This document shows, piece by piece, positions 47,462 through 57,204 of a DNA stretch of 64,000 nt (the first letter of the stretch is position 1; the number at the start of each line of letters is the position of its first letter). Source of the stretch: Bradyrhizobium sp. in8p8. GTDB taxonomy: Bacteria > Pseudomonadota > Alphaproteobacteria > Rhizobiales > Xanthobacteraceae. The notes under the pieces are model-generated. The model did no database searches. It was not told the origin of the DNA and saw only the letters and a list, made by a program, of their open reading frames with translations. Location: NCBI RefSeq assembly GCF_000426845.1, contig NZ_AUGD01000004.1, positions 310,001 to 374,000 of the forward strand. The letters are read 5' to 3'. The translations under genes were made by a program, and so were the position numbers.

Positions 47462-47572
47462 CGGCGTTCGCTCCCTTCGTTCATTGTTGGGGAGGAGCCT
47501 AGCATCTGATCTCGTCAGGCAGCAGCGCGTGTTCTGCAACCGCCTCCGTCATCACGAGCACAGCGGCCTTCG

Positions 47573-48094
47573 TCAGCTCCTGCGCCGCTTCGCCCTCACG
47601 TCGACCGCGAGCCGCCAGTCGGCTGCCGCAGGCGGTTTGGATTCGCCGAGCCAGTGAAAGGACTGGTCGGTGATCTCCGTGAAGCTCCACCGCGTCAGCT
47701 CGCCGGCTTCGGTCGTGCCTTCCTGCACGATGTCCTTGCCGCGCGGACGGCCGATCTGCTGGCGGAACACGCAGCGCGCGGGATCGAACCAGCAAATTCG
47801 CCAGGCCGAGATGGCGGGATCATAGACCCGCAGCGTCGTGCCGTACCAGTTGCCGGCGATCGGAAAGGCCGGCGCGCTCGCGGGCCGGGGAATGATCCAG
47901 ACGTCCTGGACGGCGCGGCCTTCGAGCACCCAGCCAAAATGGATTTCGCCGGGGGCGGTGTGCCTCGTTCCGTCGGTCCCATGGGCGGTGATCTCGGCGT
48001 CCCAGTCGCCGACGAAGCGGCCATAGAGCTGGAGTGCCTCGGCATGCTCGGGGTTGGCTGCGTCCGCGTGCAACAATCGCGCAAAGTCGCTCAT
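47573..48094 (-). CDS. DUF1579-like beta-barrel protein
   Basis: The product has 173 residues; AGGAGAT precedes the ATG at 48094. Repeated beta strands with Trp (YGRFVGDWDAEITAHG, HFGWVLEGRAVQDVWI, WFDPARCVFRQQIG) match the calycin-like DUF1579 pattern, where GDW opens the barrel. It may bind a small molecule. The family match is by pattern only. Confidence 0.65.
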   Translation of the reverse strand: MSDFARLLHADAANPEHAEALQLYGRFVGDWDAEITAHGTDGTRHTAPGEIHFGWVLEGRAVQDVWIIPRPASAPAFPIAGNWYGTTLRVYDPAISAWRICWFDPARCVFRQQIGRPRGKDIVQEGTTEAGELTRWSFTEITDQSFHWLGESKPPAAADWRLAVDVRAKRRRS

Positions 48095-48159
48095 GTCGAT
48101 CTCCTGTTGCGAGGAGATCAGCATGATCGGCCGCTGGCCGGCTTGGAGAAAATTGCGCC

Positions 48160-48972
48160 TCAGACGCCGTCGAGGATGATCACGATCGGCTTGTTCGGCA
48201 GCGTATCCCGCGACATCCGGAATGAGCGCTCGAGGCGGCGCTCGATCTCGAAGTGCTGGCCGATCCGCCGCATGAAGTCCTCGAGCGGGGTGGCGAAGCG
48301 ATGCATCGGCAGCACCACGGAGGCGCGCAGCCGTTTGGTGATCTCGGAGATGCCGTCCAACGACATGGTGTAGGTGCCGTCGATCGGCACCATCACGATG
48401 TCGAGCCGTCCGATCTGGGCGAAATGGGTGTCGTCCAGCTTGTGATGGAGGTGGCCGAGATGGCCGATGCAGAGGCCGGCCGCCTCGAAGATGAAGATGG
48501 AATTGCCGTCCCGGATCATGTCGCTGCCGAGATCGTCGCCGATATAGCGGCGGATGTCGGTCGTGACGTTGCGGATGAAGGTGTCGCTGATGCGCTGCGA
48601 CACGATCGCCGGCTGGCCGTCATCGCTCCAGCCATGCAGCACATGGGGAATGCGCTTGTCCGGATACAAGGAATAGTGGGTGCTGTGGGCCCGGTTCATG
48701 GTGACGACGTCGGGCAGCCGTCCCACCTGGTACGCGCCGCTGTAATCGGTCGCGATGCGCAGGCCGCCCGGCGTGTCGATGAAGTAAGTGGAGTGTCCGG
48801 CATAGGTGATCTCTACCCCGGCCGAGCCGGCCGCTGGCCGATACGCGACGGACATGACCCGCGGCGCCGCATTGGCCATCGCCAGGCATTCGCTGCGCTG
48901 TGGCTGCTGCGCCAGCGCAGGTGAGAGGAGCGCGCCGAACAGCGCCAGAGCCGTCGAAAACAGTCGCCGCAT
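48160..48972 (-). CDS. Secreted metallo-beta-lactamase-fold protein, unusual metal motif
   Basis: The product has 270 residues with a signal ending near LAQQ. The fold is UlaG-like: EITYAGHSTYFIDTPGGLRI, then CIGHLGHLHH and VVLPMHRF. The usual HxHxDH is replaced by N93-x-x-H96-S-T98-H99, so the first His is Asn and the metal-bridging Asp is Thr. Metal binding may be partial or altered. It could be a hydrolase with a single metal or an inactive binding protein. I see no partner genes. Confidence 0.82.
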   Translation of the reverse strand: MRRLFSTALALFGALLSPALAQQPQRSECLAMANAAPRVMSVAYRPAAGSAGVEITYAGHSTYFIDTPGGLRIATDYSGAYQVGRLPDVVTMNRAHSTHYSLYPDKRIPHVLHGWSDDGQPAIVSQRISDTFIRNVTTDIRRYIGDDLGSDMIRDGNSIFIFEAAGLCIGHLGHLHHKLDDTHFAQIGRLDIVMVPIDGTYTMSLDGISEITKRLRASVVLPMHRFATPLEDFMRRIGQHFEIERRLERSFRMSRDTLPNKPIVIILDGV

Positions 48973-49076
48973 GGATCCGTCCCCGATGATGTCAGGGAAA
49001 GTCTAGCGTGCAAGGCAGTGCGTGGCCAATGGGCCGCGATCAACAGCGCGTCAGCGTCGCACCTTTGGGCCGGCCT

Positions 49077-50603
49077 CTAGTCGCGCTTTGGGCTGAGCTT
49101 CCAGGTGATGGCGACCAGGCCGGCGGTGATCAGGCCGCTGATGAGGCCGGCGAGCGGCAAGGCGAGCAGCAGTGCGGCGCTCGCAGCCCAGCCGATCGAG
49201 GAGAAAGCTTCGGCGAAGGTCGCAAGCCTGGAGGACGTCTGCCGGCGCCGGAATTGGCTGCGCCGCGCCTGCACCCGGAACCAGAGCTGGATCGCGGTCG
49301 CCGCGGCCGCGCTGACGATGATCGCGCCGGCACTGATCGCGGCCTGGTACGGCGAGGCCCAGGCCAGCGCCGCGATTAGCGGACTGAAGATCGCGGCGAC
49401 GGCGATCAGCACCACCTCGATCTTGGCGCGGATGACGCTGGAGGGCGTCAGCGGCGCGGTGGCGACGAGATCGGGAGCGTCCTCGCCCGAGATCGTCAGC
49501 CAGGCGAGCCCGCCGGCCAGCTGTCCGGCCGCCATCACGATGACAGGTGTGATCAGCGTCAGCGCCGCGGAGCTGTCGGCAAAATTCCGCCAGAGCAGGA
49601 GCGCCGGCGGCACCAGATAGAGCAGCTGCATCAATGTTTGCGAGATCAGCCAGGGATCGCGCCACAGCAGCACGAACTCCTTGCGCCGCAGCGCCTGCTG
49701 GCGCGATCCGCCCCGGAACGGGCGCTCCTTGCCACGGGTGCGGCCCGACGTGCCGTAAGCTGCCGCATCGATCGCGGTATCGGCGAAGCGGTGCGAGAAG
49801 ATCGCCATGACGCTGCCGAGCAGCACCAGGGCCAGCGCGAGAAGCAGCAGCAGCGCCTCGCTGTCGCCCAGGGCCGCCCGTGCCGGCCACCACCAGATGC
49901 TGTCGATGTCGGGCGCGTAGGCCGCCAGGCTGCCCGAGGTCAGCATGGTGAAGCGGGACAGCGTGCCGTAGGACATGATCGCCGCAACCTGCAGCGCGAT
50001 CACGAAGCCGGCGCCGATGATCGCGGCGAGGATCTGGGCAATCAGGCGCGTTCGTGCCGGGCCGATCAGCCGGAACAAGAGGATGGTCACCGCAATCGCG
50101 ATCGCCGCGGCGGACAGGCCCATGGCGACGACGACGCCGAAGGCGGCCAGCCAGCGCGCGCCGCCGCCGAGCACCAGCACGTCGATGAAGGGCGTCGAGA
50201 ACAGCAGCGCGAGCACCGTGACGGTCAGCGCGATCGCGGCGATGCGGACCGAGAACAGATTGGCCAGCGTTGCCGGCGAGGACATGATCAGGTCGAGATC
50301 GGCGCGCGCGTAGAATACCCGCGTCACGGATTCGATCGCCTGCGACAGCATCAAGGTCCAGGCGAGAAAGATCGTCGCCGTGATCACGATCAGGGCGGAC
50401 TTGTCGAGCGGCAGCTGCAGATCGGCGAAACGGCCGATCACCGCCCAGGCCGGCAGGTGCAGCAGCGCGGCGAAGCAGAGCAGGCCGATCACCGCAGCGC
50501 GCGTGCGTTTGCGCCGTCCGCCCGTCATCATGGCGAACCATTCGCGCCAGGCGAGCCGCAGCTCGTGGCGGGCAAACCAGGACAGCGCGGTTGCCGAGCT
50601 CAT
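49077..50603 (-). CDS. ABC transporter permease (large, unknown substrate)
   Basis: The product has 508 residues, starting at an ATG that overlaps the stop of the ATPase gene (ATGA). About 12 hydrophobic helices in two halves; the middle carries a basic loop (GRTRGKERPFRGGSR). It pairs with the ATPase directly upstream. The permease type is not one of the common FtsX- or ABC-2 types I can name. Confidence 0.82.
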   Translation of the reverse strand: MSSATALSWFARHELRLAWREWFAMMTGGRRKRTRAAVIGLLCFAALLHLPAWAVIGRFADLQLPLDKSALIVITATIFLAWTLMLSQAIESVTRVFYARADLDLIMSSPATLANLFSVRIAAIALTVTVLALLFSTPFIDVLVLGGGARWLAAFGVVVAMGLSAAAIAIAVTILLFRLIGPARTRLIAQILAAIIGAGFVIALQVAAIMSYGTLSRFTMLTSGSLAAYAPDIDSIWWWPARAALGDSEALLLLLALALVLLGSVMAIFSHRFADTAIDAAAYGTSGRTRGKERPFRGGSRQQALRRKEFVLLWRDPWLISQTLMQLLYLVPPALLLWRNFADSSAALTLITPVIVMAAGQLAGGLAWLTISGEDAPDLVATAPLTPSSVIRAKIEVVLIAVAAIFSPLIAALAWASPYQAAISAGAIIVSAAAATAIQLWFRVQARRSQFRRRQTSSRLATFAEAFSSIGWAASAALLLALPLAGLISGLITAGLVAITWKLSPKRD

Positions 50604-51349
50604 GCCGCGGCCTGAAGCGTCACCAGCGCGATGAAAAGGTCTTCGAGGCTGGTATCGGCATGGCCGTTTTGCTGGCGCAGCTCGGTGAGCGTGCCTTCGG
50701 CGACCAGGCGCCCGGACGCGATCACGCCGATGCGGTCGGCCATCCGCTCGGCGACCTCGAGAATATGCGTGGTCATGATGACGGTGCAGCCGGCGCGGAC
50801 GCGTTCGCCGAGCAGGCCCTTGACGTGGCGTGCGGAGACGGCATCGAGCCCCGTCAGCGGTTCGTCGAGAATGATGAGGCGGGGATCGTGCACCAGGGCC
50901 CCTGCGAGAGCGACCTTCTGGCGCATGCCCTTGGAAAAGCCCTCGCAGCGCTCGTGCCGGTGCGCCTCGAGCCCGAGGGAGTTGAGCAGCTCCTGCGCGA
51001 CCGGCTCCGAGACCGACGGCGCGATGCCCCAGAGCCCCGCGACGAACTCGAGATATTCGAGCGGGCTCAGCTTGTCGTAGATCATGGGCTCGTCGGAAAC
51101 CCAAGCCATCGCCTGCTTGGCTGCGACGGGGTCCGCCAGCGCATCGATCCCGAAGATCGAGACCGCGCCGGCATCGGGGCGCAACAGGCCCGCCACCATG
51201 CGCAAAGTGGTGGTCTTGCCGGCGCCGTTCGGGCCGACCAGTGCATAAAACTCGCCCGCGTGAATGGTGAGATCGAGGCCGTCGACCGCCAGACGGTCAA
51301 AACGCTTCGTTAACCCTCGGACTTCCAGCGCCGCGTGGTCCGGCTTCAT
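50600..51349 (-). CDS. ABC transporter ATP-binding protein
   Basis: The product has 249 residues. Walker A GPNGAGKTT at 39-47, signature FSKGMRQKVALAGAL, Walker B RLIILDEPLTGLD, and the His switch in TTHILEVAE. The FSKGMRQK signature and short chain are typical of ABC-2-type exporters. With the permease it forms an export pair; the cargo is unknown. Confidence 0.93.
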   Translation of the reverse strand: MKPDHAALEVRGLTKRFDRLAVDGLDLTIHAGEFYALVGPNGAGKTTTLRMVAGLLRPDAGAVSIFGIDALADPVAAKQAMAWVSDEPMIYDKLSPLEYLEFVAGLWGIAPSVSEPVAQELLNSLGLEAHRHERCEGFSKGMRQKVALAGALVHDPRLIILDEPLTGLDAVSARHVKGLLGERVRAGCTVIMTTHILEVAERMADRIGVIASGRLVAEGTLTELRQQNGHADTSLEDLFIALVTLQAAA

Positions 51350-51469
51350 GACGGGTCACACCATCCGGTTTTGCATTGCCCGCGACCATGACCGCAAGAT
51401 GTTTCGGCACCGTGAATCGCGCTGCCGCAAATTCCGTCATCCGGCGGACCAAGGGAGTGTCACCGTTTG

Positions 51470-51498
51470 TTGACAGCGCAGGGCGGTTCAGGCTGAAT
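51470..51498 (+). promoter_or_regulatory. Possible promoter of the liv operon
   Basis: A perfect TTGACA (51470-51475) is followed after 17 nt by CTGAAT, a weak -10. The predicted start is about 105 nt before livH. Only the -35 is strong. Confidence 0.45.
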
Positions 51499-51609
51499 TG
51501 ATTCCGGACAAATGGAGCTAACGCGGCGAAACGACCGCGTAGCGACTGGACACAAGATGCGGCAAACGGTCATCAAGAACCGCCGGTCGCATCGGGAGGA
51601 TGCGCGTCG

Positions 51610-52485
51610 ATGCTGGATTTCGTTCAGCAGCTCGTCAGCGGTGTTGCGCTCGGCTGCGTTTACGGCCTGATCGCACTCGGCTTCGTGCTCGTCTACAAGG
51701 CCACCGAAGTCGTCAATTTCGCCCAAGGCGATCTGATGATGCTCGGCGGCTTCTTCGCCTTCACCTTCATCGGCATGATGGGCCTGAACTACTGGATCGG
51801 CTTTGCCGGTGCCGTGGCGGCGATGGCGCTGTTCGGCATGGTGGCGGAGCGCGTGGTGGTGCGGCCGATCCTCGGCTATCCGCAGTTCTCGATCATCATG
51901 GCGACGATCGGGCTCGGCTACTTCCTGCGATCGGTCGCCGGCATGATCTGGGGCACCGACGATTTGAAGATCGATACGCCGTTCAGCCAGGGCGTGCTGC
52001 GCATGGGCTCCCTGGTGCTCGCCTATGACAAGCTCTCCGTCATCGCGGCGACGATGATCCTGTGCACGCTGCTGTGGCTGTTCTTCAACAAGACCGTGCT
52101 CGGCACCGCGATGCGCGCCAGCTCCGAGAACATGCTGGCGGCCTACTACATGGGCATCCCGGTCAAGCGTGTGGTGTCGGTCGTGTGGGCGATCAGCGCG
52201 GCGGTCGCAACCTGCGCCGGCGTGCTGCTGGCGCCGATCACCTTCATTCACTCGAATGTCGGCCTCGTGCTCGGCTTGAAGGCATTTCCTGCCGCCGTGC
52301 TCGGCGGCTTCGGCTCGATCCCGGGCGCCGTGGTCGGCGGCGTCCTGATCGGCGTGATCGAGAGCATGGCCGGCTTCTACCTGCCTGAAGGCTGGAAGGA
52401 CGTCGCGCCCTATGTCGTGCTGCTGACCGTGCTGCTCCTGAAGCCCGAGGGCCTGTTCGGCCTCCACGTCCGCAAGAAGGTCTGA
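51610..52485 (+). CDS. livH: Branched-chain-amino-acid-type ABC permease LivH
   Basis: The product has 291 residues, about eight hydrophobic helices. It opens FVQQLVSGVALGCVYGLIAL, the standard LivH N-terminus, and contains the cytoplasmic loop GTAMRASSENMLAAYYMGI (coupling EAA-like). It forms the permease with LivM. Five-nt gap to livM, so one operon. Confidence 0.93.
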   Translation: MLDFVQQLVSGVALGCVYGLIALGFVLVYKATEVVNFAQGDLMMLGGFFAFTFIGMMGLNYWIGFAGAVAAMALFGMVAERVVVRPILGYPQFSIIMATIGLGYFLRSVAGMIWGTDDLKIDTPFSQGVLRMGSLVLAYDKLSVIAATMILCTLLWLFFNKTVLGTAMRASSENMLAAYYMGIPVKRVVSVVWAISAAVATCAGVLLAPITFIHSNVGLVLGLKAFPAAVLGGFGSIPGAVVGGVLIGVIESMAGFYLPEGWKDVAPYVVLLTVLLLKPEGLFGLHVRKKV

Positions 52486-52490
52486 ACGCC

Positions 52491-53642
52491 ATGCGCTTCC
52501 TGTTCAAGACCGACTATGAAGACGATATCAAGCTGTTCCCGCATTCGGGCTACGTCGTCTCCTACGGCATCCTGCTCGCGCTGCTGCTGGTCGCGCCCTA
52601 TGCGCTCTCCAGCTACTTGATGAGCCAGCTCGTCTTCGTCTGCATCTATGCGACGGTCGGCGTGGCGCTCTTGATCCTGACCGGGTTCACCGGCCAGGCC
52701 TCGCTCGGGCACGCCGCCTTCCTCGCGATCGGGGCCTACACCGCGGCCTATTTGCAGGAATACAACGTGCCGTTCCCGGTCTACTTCCTCGCCGCCGGGC
52801 TCTTGACTGGCATCATCGGCGCGATGGTCGGCTTTCCCGCGCTGCGTCTCACCGGCATCTATCTCGTCATCGCCACCATCTCCTTTGCCCTGATCGTCGA
52901 GGAGATCCTGGCGCGCTGGGAGAGCGTCACCCACGGCAACGAGGGCATGCGCGTCAAGGCGCTGTCGCTGCTCGGTGTTACCGTGCCGCGCGACAGCCCG
53001 ACCTTCTATTATCTTTGTCTTGCCGTGCTGGTGCTGACCATCGTCGGCACGCTCAATCTGCTGCGCTCGCCGACGGGCCGCGCCTTCGTCGCGATCCGCG
53101 ACAGCGAGACGGCCGCGCGCAGCATGGGGGTCAATGTCGCGCTCTACAAGGTGAAGTCGTTCGCGATCTCGGCGGCGATCACCGGCCTTGCCGGCGTCTT
53201 GTTCGCGCACAAGCTCTCCTTCATCTCGCCGGAGATGTTCACGCTGCAGCTCTCGATCGAGTTCATCATCGTGATCCTGATCGGCGGCACCTTCAGCCTG
53301 CACGGTGCGGTGCTGGGCGCGATCTTCATCGTGATGATCGATCCGTTCCTGACTTATCTCAAGGACGACATGCCCGGCATCATCGCGGGTATCGCCGCGG
53401 CATTCGGCGCCGGGCCGGCCACCGCGGGAAGCATCCAGTCGAGCGTCGCGGCCTTCGCATCGCTCAACGGCCTGAAAGGCGCGATCTACGGCATCATCAT
53501 CGTGTTGTTCGTGCTGTTCGAGCCGCTCGGGCTCTACGGCCGCTGGCTCAAGATCAAGCTCTTCTTCCAGCTGTTCCCGCTCTACAAGCGCGCCACCTTC
53601 AAGCGGCAGAAGATCTACGTGAAGTCGGAGCGCAATCGATGA
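52491..53642 (+). CDS. livM: Branched-chain-amino-acid-type ABC permease LivM
   Basis: The product has 383 residues, about ten hydrophobic helices. Typical LivM features: GVALLILTGFTGQASLGHAAF, the cytoplasmic loop FVAIRDSETAARSMGVNV and the conserved GGTFSLHGAVLGAIF. The N-terminal 40 residues are hydrophilic-rich, then membrane. It overlaps livG (ATGA) and partners LivH. Confidence 0.93.
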   Translation: MRFLFKTDYEDDIKLFPHSGYVVSYGILLALLLVAPYALSSYLMSQLVFVCIYATVGVALLILTGFTGQASLGHAAFLAIGAYTAAYLQEYNVPFPVYFLAAGLLTGIIGAMVGFPALRLTGIYLVIATISFALIVEEILARWESVTHGNEGMRVKALSLLGVTVPRDSPTFYYLCLAVLVLTIVGTLNLLRSPTGRAFVAIRDSETAARSMGVNVALYKVKSFAISAAITGLAGVLFAHKLSFISPEMFTLQLSIEFIIVILIGGTFSLHGAVLGAIFIVMIDPFLTYLKDDMPGIIAGIAAAFGAGPATAGSIQSSVAAFASLNGLKGAIYGIIIVLFVLFEPLGLYGRWLKIKLFFQLFPLYKRATFKRQKIYVKSERNR

Positions 53643-54397
53643 GCTATTTTCGCGCCGAGAACCTGTCGCTGCACTTCGGCGGCCTCAAGGCCGTCGATGC
53701 GGTCTCGTTCGCGGTCGAGAGGGGCGAGATCCTCTCGATCATCGGGCCCAACGGCGCCGGCAAGAGTTCGATCTTCAACCTGATCTCGCGGATCTACCGG
53801 CCGACCTCGGGCCGCATCTTCTTCGAGGACCAGGACATTACGGAAGAGCCGCCCTACGACATCGCCAAGCTCGGCATCGCGCGCACCTTTCAGAACATCG
53901 AGCTGTTCGAGAATGCGACCGTGCTGTCCAATCTGCTGGTCGGCCGCCACCGGCACTCGACGACGCAGCTCTGGCAGGAACTGCTGTTCCTGCCGAGCGT
54001 GCGGGCCAACGAGAAGGTACACCGCCGCCGGGTCGAGCAGGTCATCGAATTCCTCGATCTCGAGCCGTATCGCGACAAGCTGATCTCGGGTCTGCCTTAC
54101 GGCGTGCGCAAGGTGATCGAGCTGGCCCGCGCATTGTGCTCGGAGCCGAAGCTGATCCTGCTCGACGAGCCGTCCTCCGGTCTCAACGTGGAGGAGACCG
54201 GCGACATGTCGTTCTGGATCCGCGACATGAGGAGCGAGCTCGGCATCACGGTGCTGATGGTCGAACACGACATGTCGCTGGTCAACCGCGTCTCCGACCG
54301 CGTCATTGCGCTGAATTACGGGCGGGTGCTGGCGATGGGCTCGCCGGCCGAGGTCCAGCAGCACCCCGACGTCGTCGCCGCCTATCTGGGAGCCTGA
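53639..54397 (+). CDS. livG: ABC ATP-binding protein LivG
   Basis: The product has 252 residues. Its ATG overlaps the livM stop. Walker A GPNGAGKSS at about residues 36-44, the LivG-type signature SGLPYGVRKVIELARAL (in place of LSGGQ), Walker B ILLDEPSSGLN, and the switch His in MVEHDMSLV. It powers the importer together with LivF, which starts 3 nt later. Confidence 0.95.
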   Translation: MSYFRAENLSLHFGGLKAVDAVSFAVERGEILSIIGPNGAGKSSIFNLISRIYRPTSGRIFFEDQDITEEPPYDIAKLGIARTFQNIELFENATVLSNLLVGRHRHSTTQLWQELLFLPSVRANEKVHRRRVEQVIEFLDLEPYRDKLISGLPYGVRKVIELARALCSEPKLILLDEPSSGLNVEETGDMSFWIRDMRSELGITVLMVEHDMSLVNRVSDRVIALNYGRVLAMGSPAEVQQHPDVVAAYLGA

Positions 54398-54400
54398 CGC

Positions 54401-55189
54401 ATGGATGCCGCCACGACCCCGGATATCATCCTCAAGCTCAGCAACATCGAGAGCTATTACGGGCCTATCATGGCGATTCGCGGCATCTCGCTGGAGGTGC
54501 CGCGCGGCCGCATCGTCACGCTGCTGGGCGCCAACGGCGCCGGCAAGACCACGGTGCTGAAGACGATCTCTGGCATCCTCGACCCGCAGAAGGGGACGAT
54601 CGAGTTCCTGGGCAAGCCGATCCAGCGCATGGAAGCCGACCGGATCGTGCGGCTTGGCCTCAGCCACGTGCCGGAAGGACGCGAAGTGTTCCCGTTCCTT
54701 TCCGTGCGCGAGAACCTGATGATGGGCGCCTACCCGCGCAAGGACAGGGACGGCGTCGCGGAAGATCTGGAGCGCGTCTACGGCTATTTTCCGCGTCTGA
54801 GGGAGCGCATCAACCAGCCGGCCGGCCAGCTCTCCGGCGGCGAGCAGCAGATGCTCGCGATCGGCCGCGCCCTGATGAACCGGCCGGCGCTGCTGCTGCT
54901 CGACGAGCCCTCGCTCGGCCTGTCGCCGCTGCTGGTGAAGGAAATCTTCACCATCATCCGTCGCGTCAACGAAGAGCAGGGCATGTCGATCCTGCTGGTC
55001 GAGCAGAATGCCAAGGTGGCGCTGGAGACCGCACATTACGGCTACGTCCTGGAGATCGGGCGGATCGTGATGAACGACACCTGCGACCGCTTGATGCATT
55101 CCCAGGACATCCAGGAATTCTACCTTGGCGCCAAGGAAGCGGGCGCGCGCGGCGAGCGGCGCTGGAAGAAGAAGAAGACGTGGCGGTGA
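54401..55189 (+). CDS. livF: ABC ATP-binding protein LivF
   Basis: The product has 262 residues. Walker A LGANGAGKTT, LSGGEQQMLAIGRALM, Walker B LLLLDEPSLGLSP. An unusual basic C-terminus (ARGERRWKKKKTWR) extends the protein slightly. It forms the second ATPase of the Liv importer. A 95-nt gap separates it from the ligase gene. Confidence 0.95.
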   Translation: MDAATTPDIILKLSNIESYYGPIMAIRGISLEVPRGRIVTLLGANGAGKTTVLKTISGILDPQKGTIEFLGKPIQRMEADRIVRLGLSHVPEGREVFPFLSVRENLMMGAYPRKDRDGVAEDLERVYGYFPRLRERINQPAGQLSGGEQQMLAIGRALMNRPALLLLDEPSLGLSPLLVKEIFTIIRRVNEEQGMSILLVEQNAKVALETAHYGYVLEIGRIVMNDTCDRLMHSQDIQEFYLGAKEAGARGERRWKKKKTWR

Positions 55190-55284
55190 GGACGAGCTGG
55201 CAGTAAGATGAGCTTGCCATCCGCAACATAGACCGCCGACAAGGCAGGCAGCGGAGGCTGGCGACGAGGAGGGAGGAGAGGCGC

Positions 55285-57123
55285 ATGGCCCGACCGGCGG
55301 TGCTGACGGTCGCTGATACGATCGCAAAGAGCTTCTTGCGCGCCGCCGAGACGCGGGGCGACAAGCCGGCGATCCGCGAGAAGAAGTTCGGCATCTGGCA
55401 GCCGACCAGCTGGCGCGAATGGCTGGAGATCTCGAAAGAGATCGCCTATGCGCTTCACGCCATCGGCTTCGCGCCCGGTGACGTTGCCTCCATCATCGCC
55501 AATGCCGTTCCGGAATGGGTGCACGCCGATATGGGCATATTGTGCGCCGGCGGCGTCTCCTCCGGAATCTATCCGACGGATTCTTCATCCCAGGTCGAAT
55601 ACCTCGTCAACGATTCCCGCACCAAGGTGATCTTCGCCGAGGACGAGGAGCAGCTCGACAAGATCCTGACCTGCCGCGCGCGCTGCCCGAGCTTGCAGAA
55701 GATCATCGTGTTCGACATGGAAGGACTCAGCGGCTTTACCGACGACATGGTGATGTCGCTCGACGAGTTTCGCGCGCTCGGCCGCAACCACATGGTCGGC
55801 CGCGAGGCGCTGTGGCAGGAGATGATCGACAGCCGCAGCGCCGGCGATCTCGCGATCCTCGTCTACACGTCCGGCACGACCGGCCCGCCCAAGGGGGCGA
55901 TGCACGCCAATCGCAGCGTCACGCACCAGATGCGGCACGCCAACGACTTCATCCCGGCGCGGGAGGATGAAGACCGGCTGATCTTCCTGCCGCTCTGCCA
56001 TGTCGCAGAGCGCATCGGCGGCTATTACATCTCGGTCGCCCTCGGCTCGGTGATGAATTTTGCCGAGAGTCCGGAGACCGTGCCGGACAATCTGCGCGAG
56101 GTGCAGCCGACCGTCTTTCTGGCGGTGCCGAGAATCTGGGAGAAGTTCTACTCCGCGATCACCATCGCGCTGAAGGATGCGACGCCGCTGCAGCAATGGG
56201 TCTATCGGCGCGCGATCGGCATCGGCTATCGCATGGTCGAGTACCGGCTCGAGGGCGAGACGCCGCCGCTGTCGCTGCGGATCGCCAACCGCATCGCCTA
56301 CCAGGTTGCCTTCCGCAACATCCGCCGCATGATCGGGCTCGACCGCTGCCGCATTGCCTTCACTGGTGCGGCCCCGATCGCACCGGAGCTGATCCGCTGG
56401 TATCTGGCGCTCGGCATCGACATCCATGAGGTCTACGGCCAGACCGAGAACTGCGGGGTCGCCACCATGATGCCGGCGGAAAGGACCAAGCTCGGCTCGG
56501 TCGGCACTGCGGTGCCCTGGGGCGAGGTCGCGCTGTCGCCCGAAGGCGAGATCCTGATCAGGGGCGACTTCCTGTTCATGGGCTATCTGAACCAGCCGGA
56601 GAAGACCGCGGAGACGATCGATTCCCGAGGCTGGCTGCACACCGGCGACGTCGGCACCATCGACAATGAAGGCTTCGTCCGCATTACCGACCGGATGAAA
56701 GACATCATCATCACCTCCGGCGGCAAGAACATCACGCCGTCCGAGATCGAGAACCAGCTCAAGTTTTCGCCCTACATCTCGGATGCGGTCGTGATCGGCG
56801 ACAAGCGGCCCTATCTCACCTGCCTCGTGATGATCGACCAGGAGAACGTCGAGAAGTTCGCTCAGGATCACGACATCCCCTTCACCAACTACGCCAGCCT
56901 GTGCCGGGCGAGAGAGATCCAGGACCTGATCGGGCGCGAGATCGAGCAGGTCAATGGCAATTTCGCCCGCGTCGAAACCATCAAGAAGTTCTACCTGATC
57001 GAGCGTCAGCTCACGCCGGAAGACGAGGAGCTGACACCGACCATGAAGCTGAAACGCGGCTTTGTGAACAAGCGCTACGCCGCCGAGATCGAAGCGATGT
57101 ATCGCGAGCGTGCGGTGGCGTGA
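55285..57123 (+). CDS. AMP-dependent acyl-CoA ligase within Liv operon
   Basis: The product has 612 residues, long-chain-type length. Motifs: YTSGTTGPPKGAMHANRSV, EVYGQTENCGVATMM, GWLHTGDVGTIDNEGFVRI and DRMKDIIITSGGKNITPSEI. The C-terminal part (PTMKLKRGFVNKRYAAEIE) is the long-chain/eukaryote-like ending. Located between livF and the binding-protein gene, it implies that the importer takes up a carboxylic acid that is activated to CoA on entry. Chain length or aromatic nature is not predictable. Confidence 0.94.
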   Translation: MARPAVLTVADTIAKSFLRAAETRGDKPAIREKKFGIWQPTSWREWLEISKEIAYALHAIGFAPGDVASIIANAVPEWVHADMGILCAGGVSSGIYPTDSSSQVEYLVNDSRTKVIFAEDEEQLDKILTCRARCPSLQKIIVFDMEGLSGFTDDMVMSLDEFRALGRNHMVGREALWQEMIDSRSAGDLAILVYTSGTTGPPKGAMHANRSVTHQMRHANDFIPAREDEDRLIFLPLCHVAERIGGYYISVALGSVMNFAESPETVPDNLREVQPTVFLAVPRIWEKFYSAITIALKDATPLQQWVYRRAIGIGYRMVEYRLEGETPPLSLRIANRIAYQVAFRNIRRMIGLDRCRIAFTGAAPIAPELIRWYLALGIDIHEVYGQTENCGVATMMPAERTKLGSVGTAVPWGEVALSPEGEILIRGDFLFMGYLNQPEKTAETIDSRGWLHTGDVGTIDNEGFVRITDRMKDIIITSGGKNITPSEIENQLKFSPYISDAVVIGDKRPYLTCLVMIDQENVEKFAQDHDIPFTNYASLCRAREIQDLIGREIEQVNGNFARVETIKKFYLIERQLTPEDEELTPTMKLKRGFVNKRYAAEIEAMYRERAVA

Positions 57124-57204
57124 CGAGTCCGGCGATTCGAGAAAGCGAAGGAGCTGTGGCCCCCGCCCTTCGTCCAACACGGGCCTTTAGGAGAGGAGAC
57201 GTCA

